Source: Ptychodera flava (taxonomy: Eukaryota; Hemichordata; Enteropneusta; Ptychoderidae). From it: a stretch of 64,000 bases of DNA. The notes under the pieces are model-generated. The model searched no databases and had not been told where the DNA came from. It was given only the letters and a program-made list of their open reading frames with translations. The stretch covers positions 38,016,747-38,080,746 of the forward strand of contig NC_091941.1 of assembly GCF_041260155.1 (NCBI RefSeq), in the 5' to 3' direction. Made by a program: the position numbers and the translations under genes. Below, piece after piece: positions 1 to 10,042 of the stretch (its first letter is position 1; every line of letters begins with the position of its first letter).

Positions 1-860
1 GCGCGCCCTCATCGTACGCAGCTGGAGAATGTACGGCCGCGTTCACAAATATAAAACCCTTTGTCGGGGGACGTAAACAATGTATTAAGTTGTGAGGATT
101 TGAAAATATTTTGGGACTCAATGAGAGGACTTGAAAAATAAAATGCTGCTGATATGAAGTATTATAATATTGAACAAAAAAGTCACGCATTTCACATAAT
201 ATGTCACATTCTTTATTTTTTGAATAAGTTTTCGAATGATTTAAATTATTCTCTCTTTTTTCCTGCTTTGCTGTTCTTTCCCGGGCGATTACTATGCAAT
301 GGCTTTAAATTCCTCACTGGTTTTGTAGACTTCCCAAGATAGATATTTTAGTAAGACAGGAAATTATCATCTACTCGTCTATTGGATTATATTGCACGGA
401 CTTCGGAGAATGAAAATAGAGGGATTAACGGACTACTTCCCGCAATATTTTTCACCCCAAAACGAGGCTTTGTCAGATTTCGAGGCCAGACATGTTTGAA
501 ATCATCCCCTCTGCTGTGTGAAACAAATTCCTGAACCCCTTGCAGTTTACCAATATGAGATGAATCCCCCCTCCCCCCGGTTTAGTCGGTACACCCCGGC
601 TACAATAAGTGAACGCTCCCTAAGTATATTTTGTTTTTATTTTTGCCACTGATAATTATCCGCTGAAAACTAAAAGGGTTGAAGTTGCTGCACATTGTTC
701 AGCTAGCATGTCATTCACTATCAAAAATCGAACATTTGTCATAGTGACTTTCTGTATATTATGACAACGTATCGGTTCACGCCCTCTAAAACTATTTTGT
801 GCCTGTGAGAGTAGTGTGAGTTGTTCTTTTGTTGAATGAACGCAGGACTTTTAAAATAGG
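1..860. other. Non-coding flank with a solo transposon end
   Basis: I see no supported exon here. At about 591-620 there is a sequence that, read on the minus strand, begins GGGAGCGTTCACTT and is followed by a G-rich stretch. It is bordered by TAA at 621-623. This matches the end of the G-tract inverted-repeat elements described at 16894, 25643 and 57633, so one terminus of a related element is probably present. A partly similar sequence, GGCCGCGTTCACAAA, lies near 35-50, but without a matching TAA, so the left end is uncertain. Confidence 0.4.
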
Positions 861-875
861 TCATTGCCAATGACA

Positions 876-2090
876 TAGTCCCCACTTGCCTAATGAATTT
901 GCAAACCATTTACAGTAATAATGTTGACGTGATATTGGTCAATAGATATCCGGGAAATGATGGAGAAAACGTTGTATTGAAATGTATGTGCAGTTGATGT
1001 CTGATGTGTGAATGGAATTAGTTAGCTATCTGTGAAATAGTTGGGTGTGTGATCAATGGTAACAATGTGGTTATATGAAGCCTGAGTGTTGGTTTAACTT
1101 TGTAATAAAGATTGATAATGGGTGGACAGATGTATAAGTGCCTCACATGGAATATATCTATGGTATTTTAAATTGTTCAAAATTGTTGGCCTGGCAATGT
1201 GTAAAGTCCAGTTTTACAAGCACAAGAGTAAAAGGTGACTTGACTTGAAAGTACTGGGCACAAAAGGAAATACAGGGCTGCTAATTATAGGTGTCGATGT
1301 AATAGTTTTATCGGAAATGGATTCAGATTCGTACTAAGATTCAGCAAATTTCAGTGTCTTATTACAAGAAATTGCACGAAAGATGACTGACATCCCTGTA
1401 TTTCACTTTTATTCAATAACACAATCATACCAAAAACTAGCATACTGCATTTCACAAAACTTTATACAATATATTTAGACTCAGAGTTTTTAAACTATTA
1501 ATTTTTAAGCTATTATGGTGAAAGTCGGGAAATTCCAGAAGCAGATTAAGAGTAATTTCATTCAAACTTCACGAGCTGACATTCATTCTTGTAGTCAATT
1601 TTCATTCAATACAACAAGAACAACAACAACAAACAACAACAACACAATAACAACAAACAATCGAACACGCATTTACTAACCACATTTTGCCTGGTACAAA
1701 ATACTTGACTTCACATATTTTGGCTCATTTTTATTCCTTAAAACACCATCAACACAAACAAACATGGCCGTCCGATACATAAATTGGATCATATTGCTAA
1801 AATAATTTACGTCCGTATGTACGGTTGTCCTTGTGCCGAGTTTGAAAGACTTTGGTCTAAACCTGTCTGAGTATGGCAGTAACGTCAGATAAAGAAACAA
1901 TTAGCCGTCACGCTGCCATATTGGATTGTGTCACAAGACAAATTTCGTGAATATGTATGACACAGGAAGTAATCCTTGTACAAAGTTTGAAAGTTGAAAA
2001 GAGAGCGCTCCATCTCTCAGAACATTGTGTGAACGGACGCAGACACGGAAGCACGGACATGACTAACTATTTGTCTGCGCAAACTAACAA
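876..2090 (+). repeat. Degenerate TAGTCCCCAC-type element
   Basis: The stretch starts with TAGTCCCCACTTG at 876-888, preceded by the same short TCATTG-CAATGACA hairpin seen upstream of better copies at 29686 and 58956. Around 1980-2060 it contains the family's typical 3' part: a 'ccttgtacaaagtttga' segment, 'gtgaacggacg' and 'cggacatgac'. The final hairpin is decayed. It is best read as an old, diverged copy of the composite family described at 29686-31730. No gene is supported inside it. Confidence 0.45.
1613..1662 (+). repeat. AAC-rich microsatellite
   Basis: An imperfect run of AAC/CAA triplets, interrupted by ATA and AAA. Confidence 0.8.
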
Positions 2091-2731
2091 CTGAACAGAA
2101 ACGATACTGTACCTCATCGAGTATTTCCCTGCCTTTGTATGCAACATTTCCCCTGATTTGCTTTGACTAGCTGCCCACTTCCTTGGATCGTTTGACAACT
2201 TCACCCTCTGTTCATGTTAGGGACTGTGGATAATAAGAACGTTTGAATGAAAACAAAACCCTGCATCTTTTCTCAGGGAGAGGTCTAGCTCCATTTTGTC
2301 CTTGTCTGTGATGATAGAAACCGGCATCATAAGGACACACGATCAGCCTTCCGATATTATGTTGAAGTGTTTGTTACTTAAAAAGCCTGTTCACATGCAG
2401 TTTAAACTTCATACAAGTTATTTCAGTAATTTATTGTGTTATGGGATGTTCAAAATAGCGTTGTTGGATTTTGCTCGACTTCAATCTTTTGTTTAGGGTT
2501 CGATATCAAACGCAACGGTTTCCGCTTTCCATCCCGCTTTCCATACACGTGTTTTACTTTACATGGTCGTACTACTGGCGTATGCTGCTCAGATACAGAA
2601 CACCAAACACTGGTACGAAACGAGTATACATTTCGGCATTTGAGACACGTAGTGTAATTCAATCAGATATCCTCTCCCCCACATGTTTACAAAAAGAGGT
2701 TGAATTTCCAGCAAATAAGTCATTTCCTTTT

Positions 2732-2884
2732 CGTGAGTAAAACGACGTTTTACGTATCACAGTGGAAATAATGTCACATCCGTGAGTAAAGCGACGTTTT
2801 ACATATCACAGTGGAAATAATGTCACATCCGTGAGTAAAACGACGTTTTACATATCACAGTGGAAATAATGTCACATCCGTGAG
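2732..2884 (+). repeat. 49-bp tandem repeat, three copies
   Basis: CGTGAGTAAA begins at 2732, 2781 and 2830, and CGTGAGG follows at 2879, so the period is exactly 49 bp. The three units are almost identical. Each contains the 15-bp mirror TAAAACGACGTTTTA (7-bp arms around a central A), with one arm changed in unit 2. Confidence 0.85.
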
Positions 2885-4224
2885 GTGGGCTGCAAAACGC
2901 GAGTCATCCGAGTCAATCGTGAATTTTAAAACAGAGAAGAGGCGACATGTAATTTGCGTAAAGAGAGCAATTTTTATATGTATAAATGCATTCATTACAA
3001 ACAGACTGAAATTATCAGGAATTATAGTTGCTGATATATGTGGGCAAGCCGTCCATTAGCGTTTTCCCATCGTTTTCTTATTGCATACATATCTGATGTG
3101 AAAGAGTGCATTGCTTAATTTTCATGTAAAAGGAGAAGACCTTTCTGGTAAAACGAACAAAACATACTGAATCCGTGACATTATTCGGCCAACCATTTTT
3201 TCACCCTGAAATCAGACAATGAAAGTCGAAATATGGGCAGATTTCATTTGTTCACATGACCATTTACAATAAAATTGGACCAAATTTCGATCTTGAATTT
3301 GCTCTGTTAGCATTCTATTTCGGAATTAATAATGATACGTTCAGCGTGGTATCTTATGCGGCCAACCTTATTTTTTATCAATAAATGCAAATAGGATTAC
3401 GAATTGGATAAAATGCTAAATTGTAGTTGGTTTTCCCGAGTAGGAATAGCGACGTGAACCGCTAGTTGTGCAATGTTAACTGCAAATCTAGAAATTAGAA
3501 ATTGGCACCGACTTAGGGAGCTTCCATATTTTACAGAGGTGTCGGCGAAAATCAAGGGGTTTAGTTTTACGACACGGCTGGAGTCAGACATTACAAAACA
3601 CTGTTGGGGGGAGGTTATTCTACATAAGCTTTTTGTAGAACTATAGCAATTACAACAAAATTGAACGAAATATGTAAAACCAACCATGTAGTTTAAAAAA
3701 ATAGGAAATGAGTACATGGCTATAAACAGCAGTTGTCTGTAAAACTGTGGCACTTCACGAACTTACTGTAAATGGAGGTACAGTTTTGAAACTATTGTGG
3801 GGATGGGGTTTTATGATCAAGGTAGCTAAGTCTGACTTCGTAAAGAAGCAACAACAAATCGTGTATTTGCAATGAACTCGCTAGGTTTATTGCTGCACTG
3901 ACGGTGCGAGGGAAAGAACTGAACAAGACTAGAAAATGTAGCAAACTAAACGTGCTTGCAACGAACGTGATAGAAAACCAAAGGAGAAACATTTTGGCGG
4001 GAGATTAGTCCACTGTGATTGGTAGAAAGTCATTGAAGTGTCTGATTGGCTGAATAAATCGCGTCTAGGATCCGCATGCATGATGCATGATGTTTTGTGA
4101 GGTGAATGTAGGCATTTCACCACGCAGTAGAAAGGGAAGCCAGGAAACCAAAATAGTCAATTTTCAAAACCATAGGAAGCTACTGAGGAGCAAGAAGACA
4201 TGTTTCAGAGGAAGATGTGTAATC

Positions 4225-4645
4225 CGAAAAAAATGCTCCCAAAGTGCCACCAAATAACAACATTTTTATCTCTATTTTTCAAAAGCTCCAACAGCAAGAG
4301 GGGGGACACCCCCTTCCTGACCTCCCCCCGTAAAAATACTCCCCAAGTGCCACCAAATAACACCATTTTAATCTCTATTTTTCAAAAGCTCCAACGGCAG
4401 GAGGGGGACTCCCCCTCCTGACCACCCCCCGCAAAAATACTCCCCAAGTGCCACCAAATAACACCATTTTAATCTCTATTTTTCAAAAGCTCCAACGGCA
4501 GGAGGGGGACACCCCCTCCTGACCTCCCCCTGCAAAAATACTCCCCAAGTGCCAACAAATAACACCTATTTTTCAAAAGCTCCAACAGCAGCAGGGGGAC
4601 ACACCTCTCCTGACCTCTCCCCCCCCCCCCGTGACCGCTTGCGTG
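4225..4645 (+). repeat. ~100-bp minisatellite inside the foldback element
   Basis: About four copies of a unit containing 'gtgccaccaaataac', 'atttttcaaaagctccaac' and an inverted pair GGAGGGGG...CCCCCTCC. The last copy is shortened. The unit can fold on itself through the G-run and C-run. Short reading frames across it are by-products of the repetition. Confidence 0.75.
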
Positions 4646-4934
4646 GCCGCTTGTGGTGCTTGGCACCACATCTTTGCCCTCTATATCTTCAGACAGCGAC
4701 GAACTAAAAAAAAATTATAAATCTGAAAATTTACTCTGAAAAAAAAAATTTGCACAGCTAATCTCAATTGGAAAAAAAAAATTCAGAAATTTACAATAGT
4801 AAAAAAAAAATTTTCACAATTTCATTGTGACCACCCCCCTCCCAAGGTCTAATGGTCCATCCCTAACACGAACAGTAAAATGGTATATTCACTTCTGGGT
4901 ATGACACTTTAGCCTACGATTAATCGTTTGATGC

Positions 4935-5190
4935 TGACAAGTTACTTTGAATGTCAAGTTCGTGGATGTCAAAGCCCTCTACAGGGCGTAGTCAACTTGA
5001 GACTAAAAGTGACCTCTCAGAAGTCAATGATTAATTTTAGGGGAACTGTCACAACTAGAAACATGTATAATCCGCTTAAAAGTGATCATTTGATTCTGAG
5101 GGGTTCAACTTTGGTGTTAAGTTCACTGCCCTCCGTAAAGGGATTTGACATCCGTGAACTTGACACTCAACGTAACTCGTCAGACTCAGA
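4935..5190. repeat. Inner inverted repeat of the foldback element
   Basis: 'aagttcgtggatgtcaaa' near 4959 is matched in reverse complement by 'tttgacatccgtgaactt' near 5144. The similarity covers roughly 60-70 bp on each arm around a loop of about 100 bp. Confidence 0.65.
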
Positions 5191-5958
5191 CGGTTGAATC
5201 GTTGCCACAACTAGAGATGTATATAGTAGTTTACTGTTCTTGTTCGTTTTAAAACTGTTGTTATCGTCGAATGTTCGTAAACTGCTACAGTTGTACTGAT
5301 ACATACACCCGCTGCAGTCATTATCGAATGGACATCCATGACAGTTGTATCAATACAGAGATTGTAAAGGTTGTACTCATATCCTATCTTTTCTATCTAC
5401 ATCGATTCGTGGTTGTGTATTTCGTATCGTTGAATTTTGCTGATGTTGCCATAATTGAACAAACAGCTTTTGTAAAATGCAACTCCCCAAACTGTCTTTT
5501 TAATGTCTGATCCCCGAACAGGATTGTGAAACTAAACCCCCTGCTATGATCCACCACCCCTAATCGAAAATGAAAGTTCCCTAACTTGGAATCACGCGGT
5601 GCAAATTTCTAATTTCTAATTTCGATTTGGAGTTAACATTGCACAAATAGAAGTTTAGTCAGTAAAGTCGCTATTCGTACTCGGGAAAACCAACTACAAT
5701 TTATGTTTCACCCAATTCGTAATTCTCATTTGCATTATTGATCATAAATAAGGTTGGCCGCAAAAGATACCGCGCTGAACGTGTCATTCTTAATTCAGAA
5801 ATAGAATGCTAACATAGCAAATTCAAGATCGAAATTTGGTCCAGTTTTAATGTAAATGGTCAAGTGAACAAATGAAATCATGAAATTTGCCAATATTTCG
5901 ATTTTCATTGTCTGATTTCAGGGTGAAAAAAAATGGTTAGCCGAATAATGTCACGGAT

Positions 5959-7033
5959 TATACTGGACCGACTTTATGCAATTAGATATTTGCGAAAAAG
6001 GCCGCAAGTAACACAATCGGTTGTCACTGACATGTTGCTGGTATCACTGGTTTTCGAAAATAGTGTTGATGGGGAATAATAACATCATTTGAAATCCACT
6101 AACTAACTTTTAATACATTTCCATCATTTTTGGTCTGTTTTTAAGATATATTGTTCTACCGATGAAATCATGTCGAAATGTCTGCTGTTTCACTTGATAA
6201 CACAGCTTGTATGTATGCATAATGTCAAATGTGAACCTAGACCACTTGGTGTGAATGGACAAGTCCAACTGACTTCATCGGATGTTGATAGAAAAACCTT
6301 TTCTCATACACCAATTGTTCTTCTCGCTGATTGTGTTACAATTTTCCGGTTTTGCGGAACATCGAATCACAAGAATAGTCTGAATCAGAATCTGGTCTCA
6401 TTGAACAACATGTCTTGAATAGCATTGCTTGGCTTGCGATGAAGCGACCGTGTCAACCAGACAACAAGGAAAAATTGATTTATCCTGTAATGTTCTTCAA
6501 AGGAGCATCTGCACGTTAAATAGTTCAGCACTATCAGGGTACAATCTGATCATATTTTATAGAGTCGGCCAAAATATGGATGGATGTTTCAGAACATCGG
6601 AAATATAGATTGTTTTGTGTTTTATAAGAAAACTCAAAAATAGAAAATAACAAAGCATTCCGTGTGGAAACTGGACTACTTCGTTTTCTGTAAGCTGTAA
6701 TTGAGCTCCAATGCGCAAGTACAAGAAATATTTGGACATTTCCATTTGAAAGGTGAAAATCCTGTCAGTGATTCCAGGCTGCTCTTTCCAAGAATTACAA
6801 TGAATCACGTCTAATTTGATAGTGTTGGAGTAAACATAGCGTTTGATAGGGATATAGCTTCAACAGGAATAAGTCTTAGAGTACATACATATAATCGTCA
6901 ACTCGATTCTAGCTAATATCATGTTTCAGTTTGTCTCCTCAAGATGGGGAAATTATAGATTCTGGTTTCGAAATCACCAAAAGAATCAATAAAGATGGAG
7001 GTGTGGGGAACTCCCGTAATTTGCTTATAGCAG
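5959..7033. other. Non-coding interval
   Basis: AT-rich sequence without a splice-bounded frame I can support. A 82-codon frame at 6170-6418 begins with a hydrophobic, cysteine-containing stretch, but it has no other gene-like property, so I do not call it. Confidence 0.4.
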
Positions 7034-7315
7034 ATGATGACGTCACATGTTACGGTAACCTTTCTCACTATTTTGGTAACACTTCACTTCGCCTTTCTTC
7101 TGTGGCGCGTTGAAACTTACCCTAAACTTCCAACTATGCAAGAAAACTTGAAAGATCTTAAGAAATATAGAAAACCACGTAATTTTACAACCTACGATAA
7201 ATACTTTTCGACAATCCTTCGTGTCCCATTGTACTGTATCATGTTGGAATGTCCACATAATCACAATTTTGACGAATCATGCATAATGGTGTATTGTAAA
7301 CAGAGACATACCTAA
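7034..7315 (+). CDS. Candidate secreted four-cysteine peptide
   Basis: I do not recognise this 93-residue frame. It opens with two Met codons, followed by a strongly hydrophobic segment (residues about 5-24, VTVTFLTILVTLHFAFLLW), which looks like a signal peptide or signal anchor. A lysine/arginine-rich middle (about 37-55) follows. The C-terminal part has exactly four cysteines in a symmetric pattern, C-x4-C-x9-C-x4-C, in which both halves start Cys-Ile-Met. The frame is unspliced and closes with TAA. The combination of leader, basic stretch and paired cysteines suggests a small secreted peptide or hormone-like protein. No TATA box or poly(A) signal is obvious, and a chance frame remains possible. 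Confidence 0.4.
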   Translation: MMTSHVTVTFLTILVTLHFAFLLWRVETYPKLPTMQENLKDLKKYRKPRNFTTYDKYFSTILRVPLYCIMLECPHNHNFDESCIMVYCKQRHT

Positions 7316-7735
7316 CGCAGCAGACATTCTTCCTTTATATTCCATAATATTGTTCAGATCAATAATGACGTTATCGAAACAGGGTTGAATTTATTAGTAA
7401 CATTTCATAACAGCTTACTCTTCACTCGATGATGGTAAATTGGACAAACTTTTTTCTCGCATTAACAAATTAAAGGTTTAATAGCCATTCAGAGTCTTAT
7501 AAAATAACTTATAAAGTCAAGTTAATACCGCTGCTGTATCCATGATGTCCGACAAGTCAGTCTCCGTAACTCGTTCAGTCAACTTTTCCAGTGTCTGATT
7601 AGTATAAAATTATCTTTTACTGTCGTTCCACTGCTTTCCAAGTCCTGTCAATGAAACGGGAGTATTTTGTAACTTTAATTTTATGATTTCAAAGTCTTTG
7701 TCCTAGCATCACGGCCACTGCAACAATTTATAACA
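7316..7735. other. Non-coding interval
   Basis: No exon, structured RNA or repeat end is evident in this short stretch. Confidence 0.4.
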
Positions 7736-9397
7736 ATACCGTCAAGGACGCTGTGTGCTTACATTCGGTTTGAATTGGACCATTCGAGAAATACTTAAAC
7801 CAGAAAAACAAGAATGACAAAAGGAAATAAGGTCTCCAACTAAGGTACTGGAGGTCATCTTTAGGAACATGCATATCAACTTCTATAGCAATGGGACAAG
7901 CAGATCCTAAATACATAAGCAAATGTCAACAACAAAAAATAGCCAGAGAAGGCTTGATAAAAAGAAAAGGTGGGAGTGGGGAAAATGTACAAGGGATCTG
8001 GCAAAAAAGTAATGCTACCTCATCAACCTTCTAGACCCTACCCCCTCCTGATTATCAAATGTTCCATCTCTTGGTATTACATAAGACAAGATGGCAGGAA
8101 ATGTATTTACAACCTTGGGGATTTTTTAATTAACGCTATGAGTGCTATCATTCTAATGTAAACAGCATTTAAGTTAGTTACAGATAATGAAATGCCTTCC
8201 ACCGGTGGGGGGGGGGGGGTGAGTCGACATCTGGAATTATCCTGGATTCAAATTTCTCATCAGTTCTTGTGTGTCTTACATAGAAAAAATGCGAAAATTG
8301 GTCTGCAATGAAAAATTCACCTCAGCTTTGTTTTCTGGATCAAATTTTCCTACAAATTGATACCATATATATGACAAAATTATGTTCACAGCCTTCGAAA
8401 CTGTCTCACAACATATCCTTGGTTGGTGTAGGTCATTTAAGATCACAAACTTAGAAAATTACCTAAAATATGCAAATTTGGCAGTTTCGCAACACTTTGA
8501 GCAGAAAATTTATCTAATAACATCCCTCGGGACGTTTGTACCAAATTACAAAGCTATCAGACGAGTAATTTTGAGAACAACTTTTCTTGGCCAAAAATGA
8601 CAAAATAGTCTTAAGAATACAAATTTGTATAGTTCAGGACAATTTCCACATATCTTACTATTGTCATCTCTTGACATCTGTGTACCAAATATAAAAGCTG
8701 TCTGTCCAGGGGCTTTAAAAAGAGAATACTATTTAAGATTCTTTGACCAAAAATGACAAAAATTGCCCAAAATAGTAATCTTCCCAATTTTGTCATAATT
8801 TCAACAAATTAGAAGAGTAACACCCTCGCAAACATCCAACCCAAATTTGAGAGCGATTCGGCTGGCGGTTTCAGAGAAGAGGAATTTTTACTTAAAATGA
8901 GAAAAATCACCAAACAATTCAGCAAAAATACAAAATTAAAGATATCTTCACGATATTCATAAAACTGTATAAGATTCACCTAAGGTACTTGCACGAAAAT
9001 TTTCAAAGCAATCAAACCAGCAGTTCTTGAGTTATTAATTTTGACCATTTTCACATTTTGTAAGCTCATTTTCATAATTTTGGCAATGCAGACTTCATTT
9101 GAACAAAATCCCATCTATAGTCCAGGATGCATTCACACATCAAATACCAAGCTGAAACGTGCAGCGGTTTGTGTGTTTTTGATGTTGACGGACATACTGT
9201 ACATACGTACATACATACATACATACATACATACAGACAGACAGACAGACAGACATACATACATACATACATACATACATACATACATACATACATACAT
9301 ACATACATACATACATACATACATACATACATACATACGCCATCGACTTCAGCTTATACGATAACCTCACATTGATATACCAAATGTGAGCTAACAA
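7736..9397 (+). repeat. Long interspersed repeat, copy 1
   Basis: From ATACCGTCAAGGAC to CCAAATGTGAGCTAA this region is collinear with 40908-42450, including an identical order of sub-segments and the terminal TACA microsatellite. Much of it is built from a loose unit of roughly 150 bp with the landmarks 'gaccaaaaatgacaaaa', 'aatttgtata' and 'accaaatataaaagctgtc'. The same unit recurs at 23.6, 49.1 and 62.1 kb. No coding potential is seen, so it is a non-autonomous dispersed repeat. Confidence 0.75.
9197..9338 (+). repeat. TACA/CAGA microsatellite
   Basis: Pure ACAT tetranucleotide runs interrupted by five CAGA units. It forms the 3' part of the dispersed repeat. Four-base periodicity generates long open frames of His-Thr-Tyr-Ile on one strand and Met-Tyr-Val-Cys on the other, and neither is a gene. 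Confidence 0.95.
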
Positions 9398-9604
9398 TAT
9401 ATTTTGTGTGCAAGATTAATACTGTGCATTTCCTGTTAGCATACATGTAAGTTTCAAAGTAGGCATGTGTATGTTTTATAGAACATAAATAATGAAAATA
9501 GTACCAATCATTACAGTTGTCCCTCTAAATAAAGAAATTCCCTTTAAATAAAGAAAAGTTTGGAATGGTTTTTCAAATAACAAAGTAAATTTTAAAAGTA
9601 TCAG

Positions 9605-9804
9605 TCCTAGAAAGTTGGCTAGATGAAGACACGTATCCTTGCATAGAAAACAACGAGCGAGGGGACAAAGGACATAACTTCACAGTCCTTGGGAAGCTTG
9701 GTACAAAAGAAGATAATGACCTGCTAGATTCTGATTACGAAAAGAGAAACATAGGCAAGATTAGAAAGAAAACGGTTACAGAAATGTACAACGGAATGAT
9801 GAAG
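9605..9804 (+). CDS. Possible orphan exon, unrecognised
   Basis: On the plus strand, CAG at 9602-9604 is followed by two bases and 66 open codons, ending AAG before GTAAAT. The encoded stretch is hydrophilic and rich in Glu, Asp, Lys and Asn (for example TKEDNDLLDSDYEKRNIGK and KKTVTEMYNGMMK) and does not look like repeat-derived translation. Neighbouring exons in the same orientation were not found. It sits antisense to, and downstream of, the third visible exon of the minus-strand cysteine-rich gene. It could be an exon of an unseen gene, a transposon remnant or chance. Confidence 0.25.
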
Positions 9805-9867
9805 GTAAATTTCAAAGGGCTAGCTACAGAGATATGATGAAACAAACAGACGTGATTTGAAACTTAC

Positions 9868-10002
9868 TTATGTTATTTATATATTCGACAATGCTTCCCA
9901 GGTTGCAGTAGCAGTTGTAATATTGACCGGGTTGACATATTTCATCGAAAGCAACGCAACCTTTAAGATGTTCCTCACATTTAACACGATAACCGTCACA
10001 AA
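9868..10002 (-). CDS. Cys-rich gene exon 4
   Basis: A 135-base exon, phase 1 to phase 1, following a TTTAG acceptor whose pyrimidine tract is a (CT)n microsatellite. It encodes six cysteines (VCDGY, KCEEH, KGC, EICQPG, NCYC) and ends EYINNI before a GTAAGT donor. Confidence 0.6.
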
Positions 10003-10004
10003 CT

Positions 10005-10042
<38 letters not shown>

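Larger units (their letters stand above)
3171..5958. mobile_element. Element with ~550-bp terminal inverted repeats
   Basis: The sequence starting ATCCGTGACATTATTCGG at 3171 reappears as its reverse complement ending at 5958. The match can be followed inward, with scattered differences, to about 3720 on the left and 5390 on the right. Landmarks in both arms include AATAGAATGCTAAC-type, CCCGAGTA and GTTGTGCAATGTTAACT-type segments. The interior carries a roughly 100-bp minisatellite and an inner inverted repeat, but I find no transposase reading frame. It is best called a non-autonomous foldback-type DNA transposon. The superfamily cannot be assigned from the ends alone. Confidence 0.75.

Noticed and set aside
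6170..6418. 82-codon frame with a hydrophobic start
   Set aside because: It has no patterned cysteines, no clear leader boundary and no supporting signals, so chance is the simpler explanation.
9041..9397. Long open frames of repeating His-Thr-Tyr-Ile and Met-Tyr-Val-Cys
   Set aside because: They are direct translations of the TACA microsatellite on both strands. The same happens at 42161-42442.
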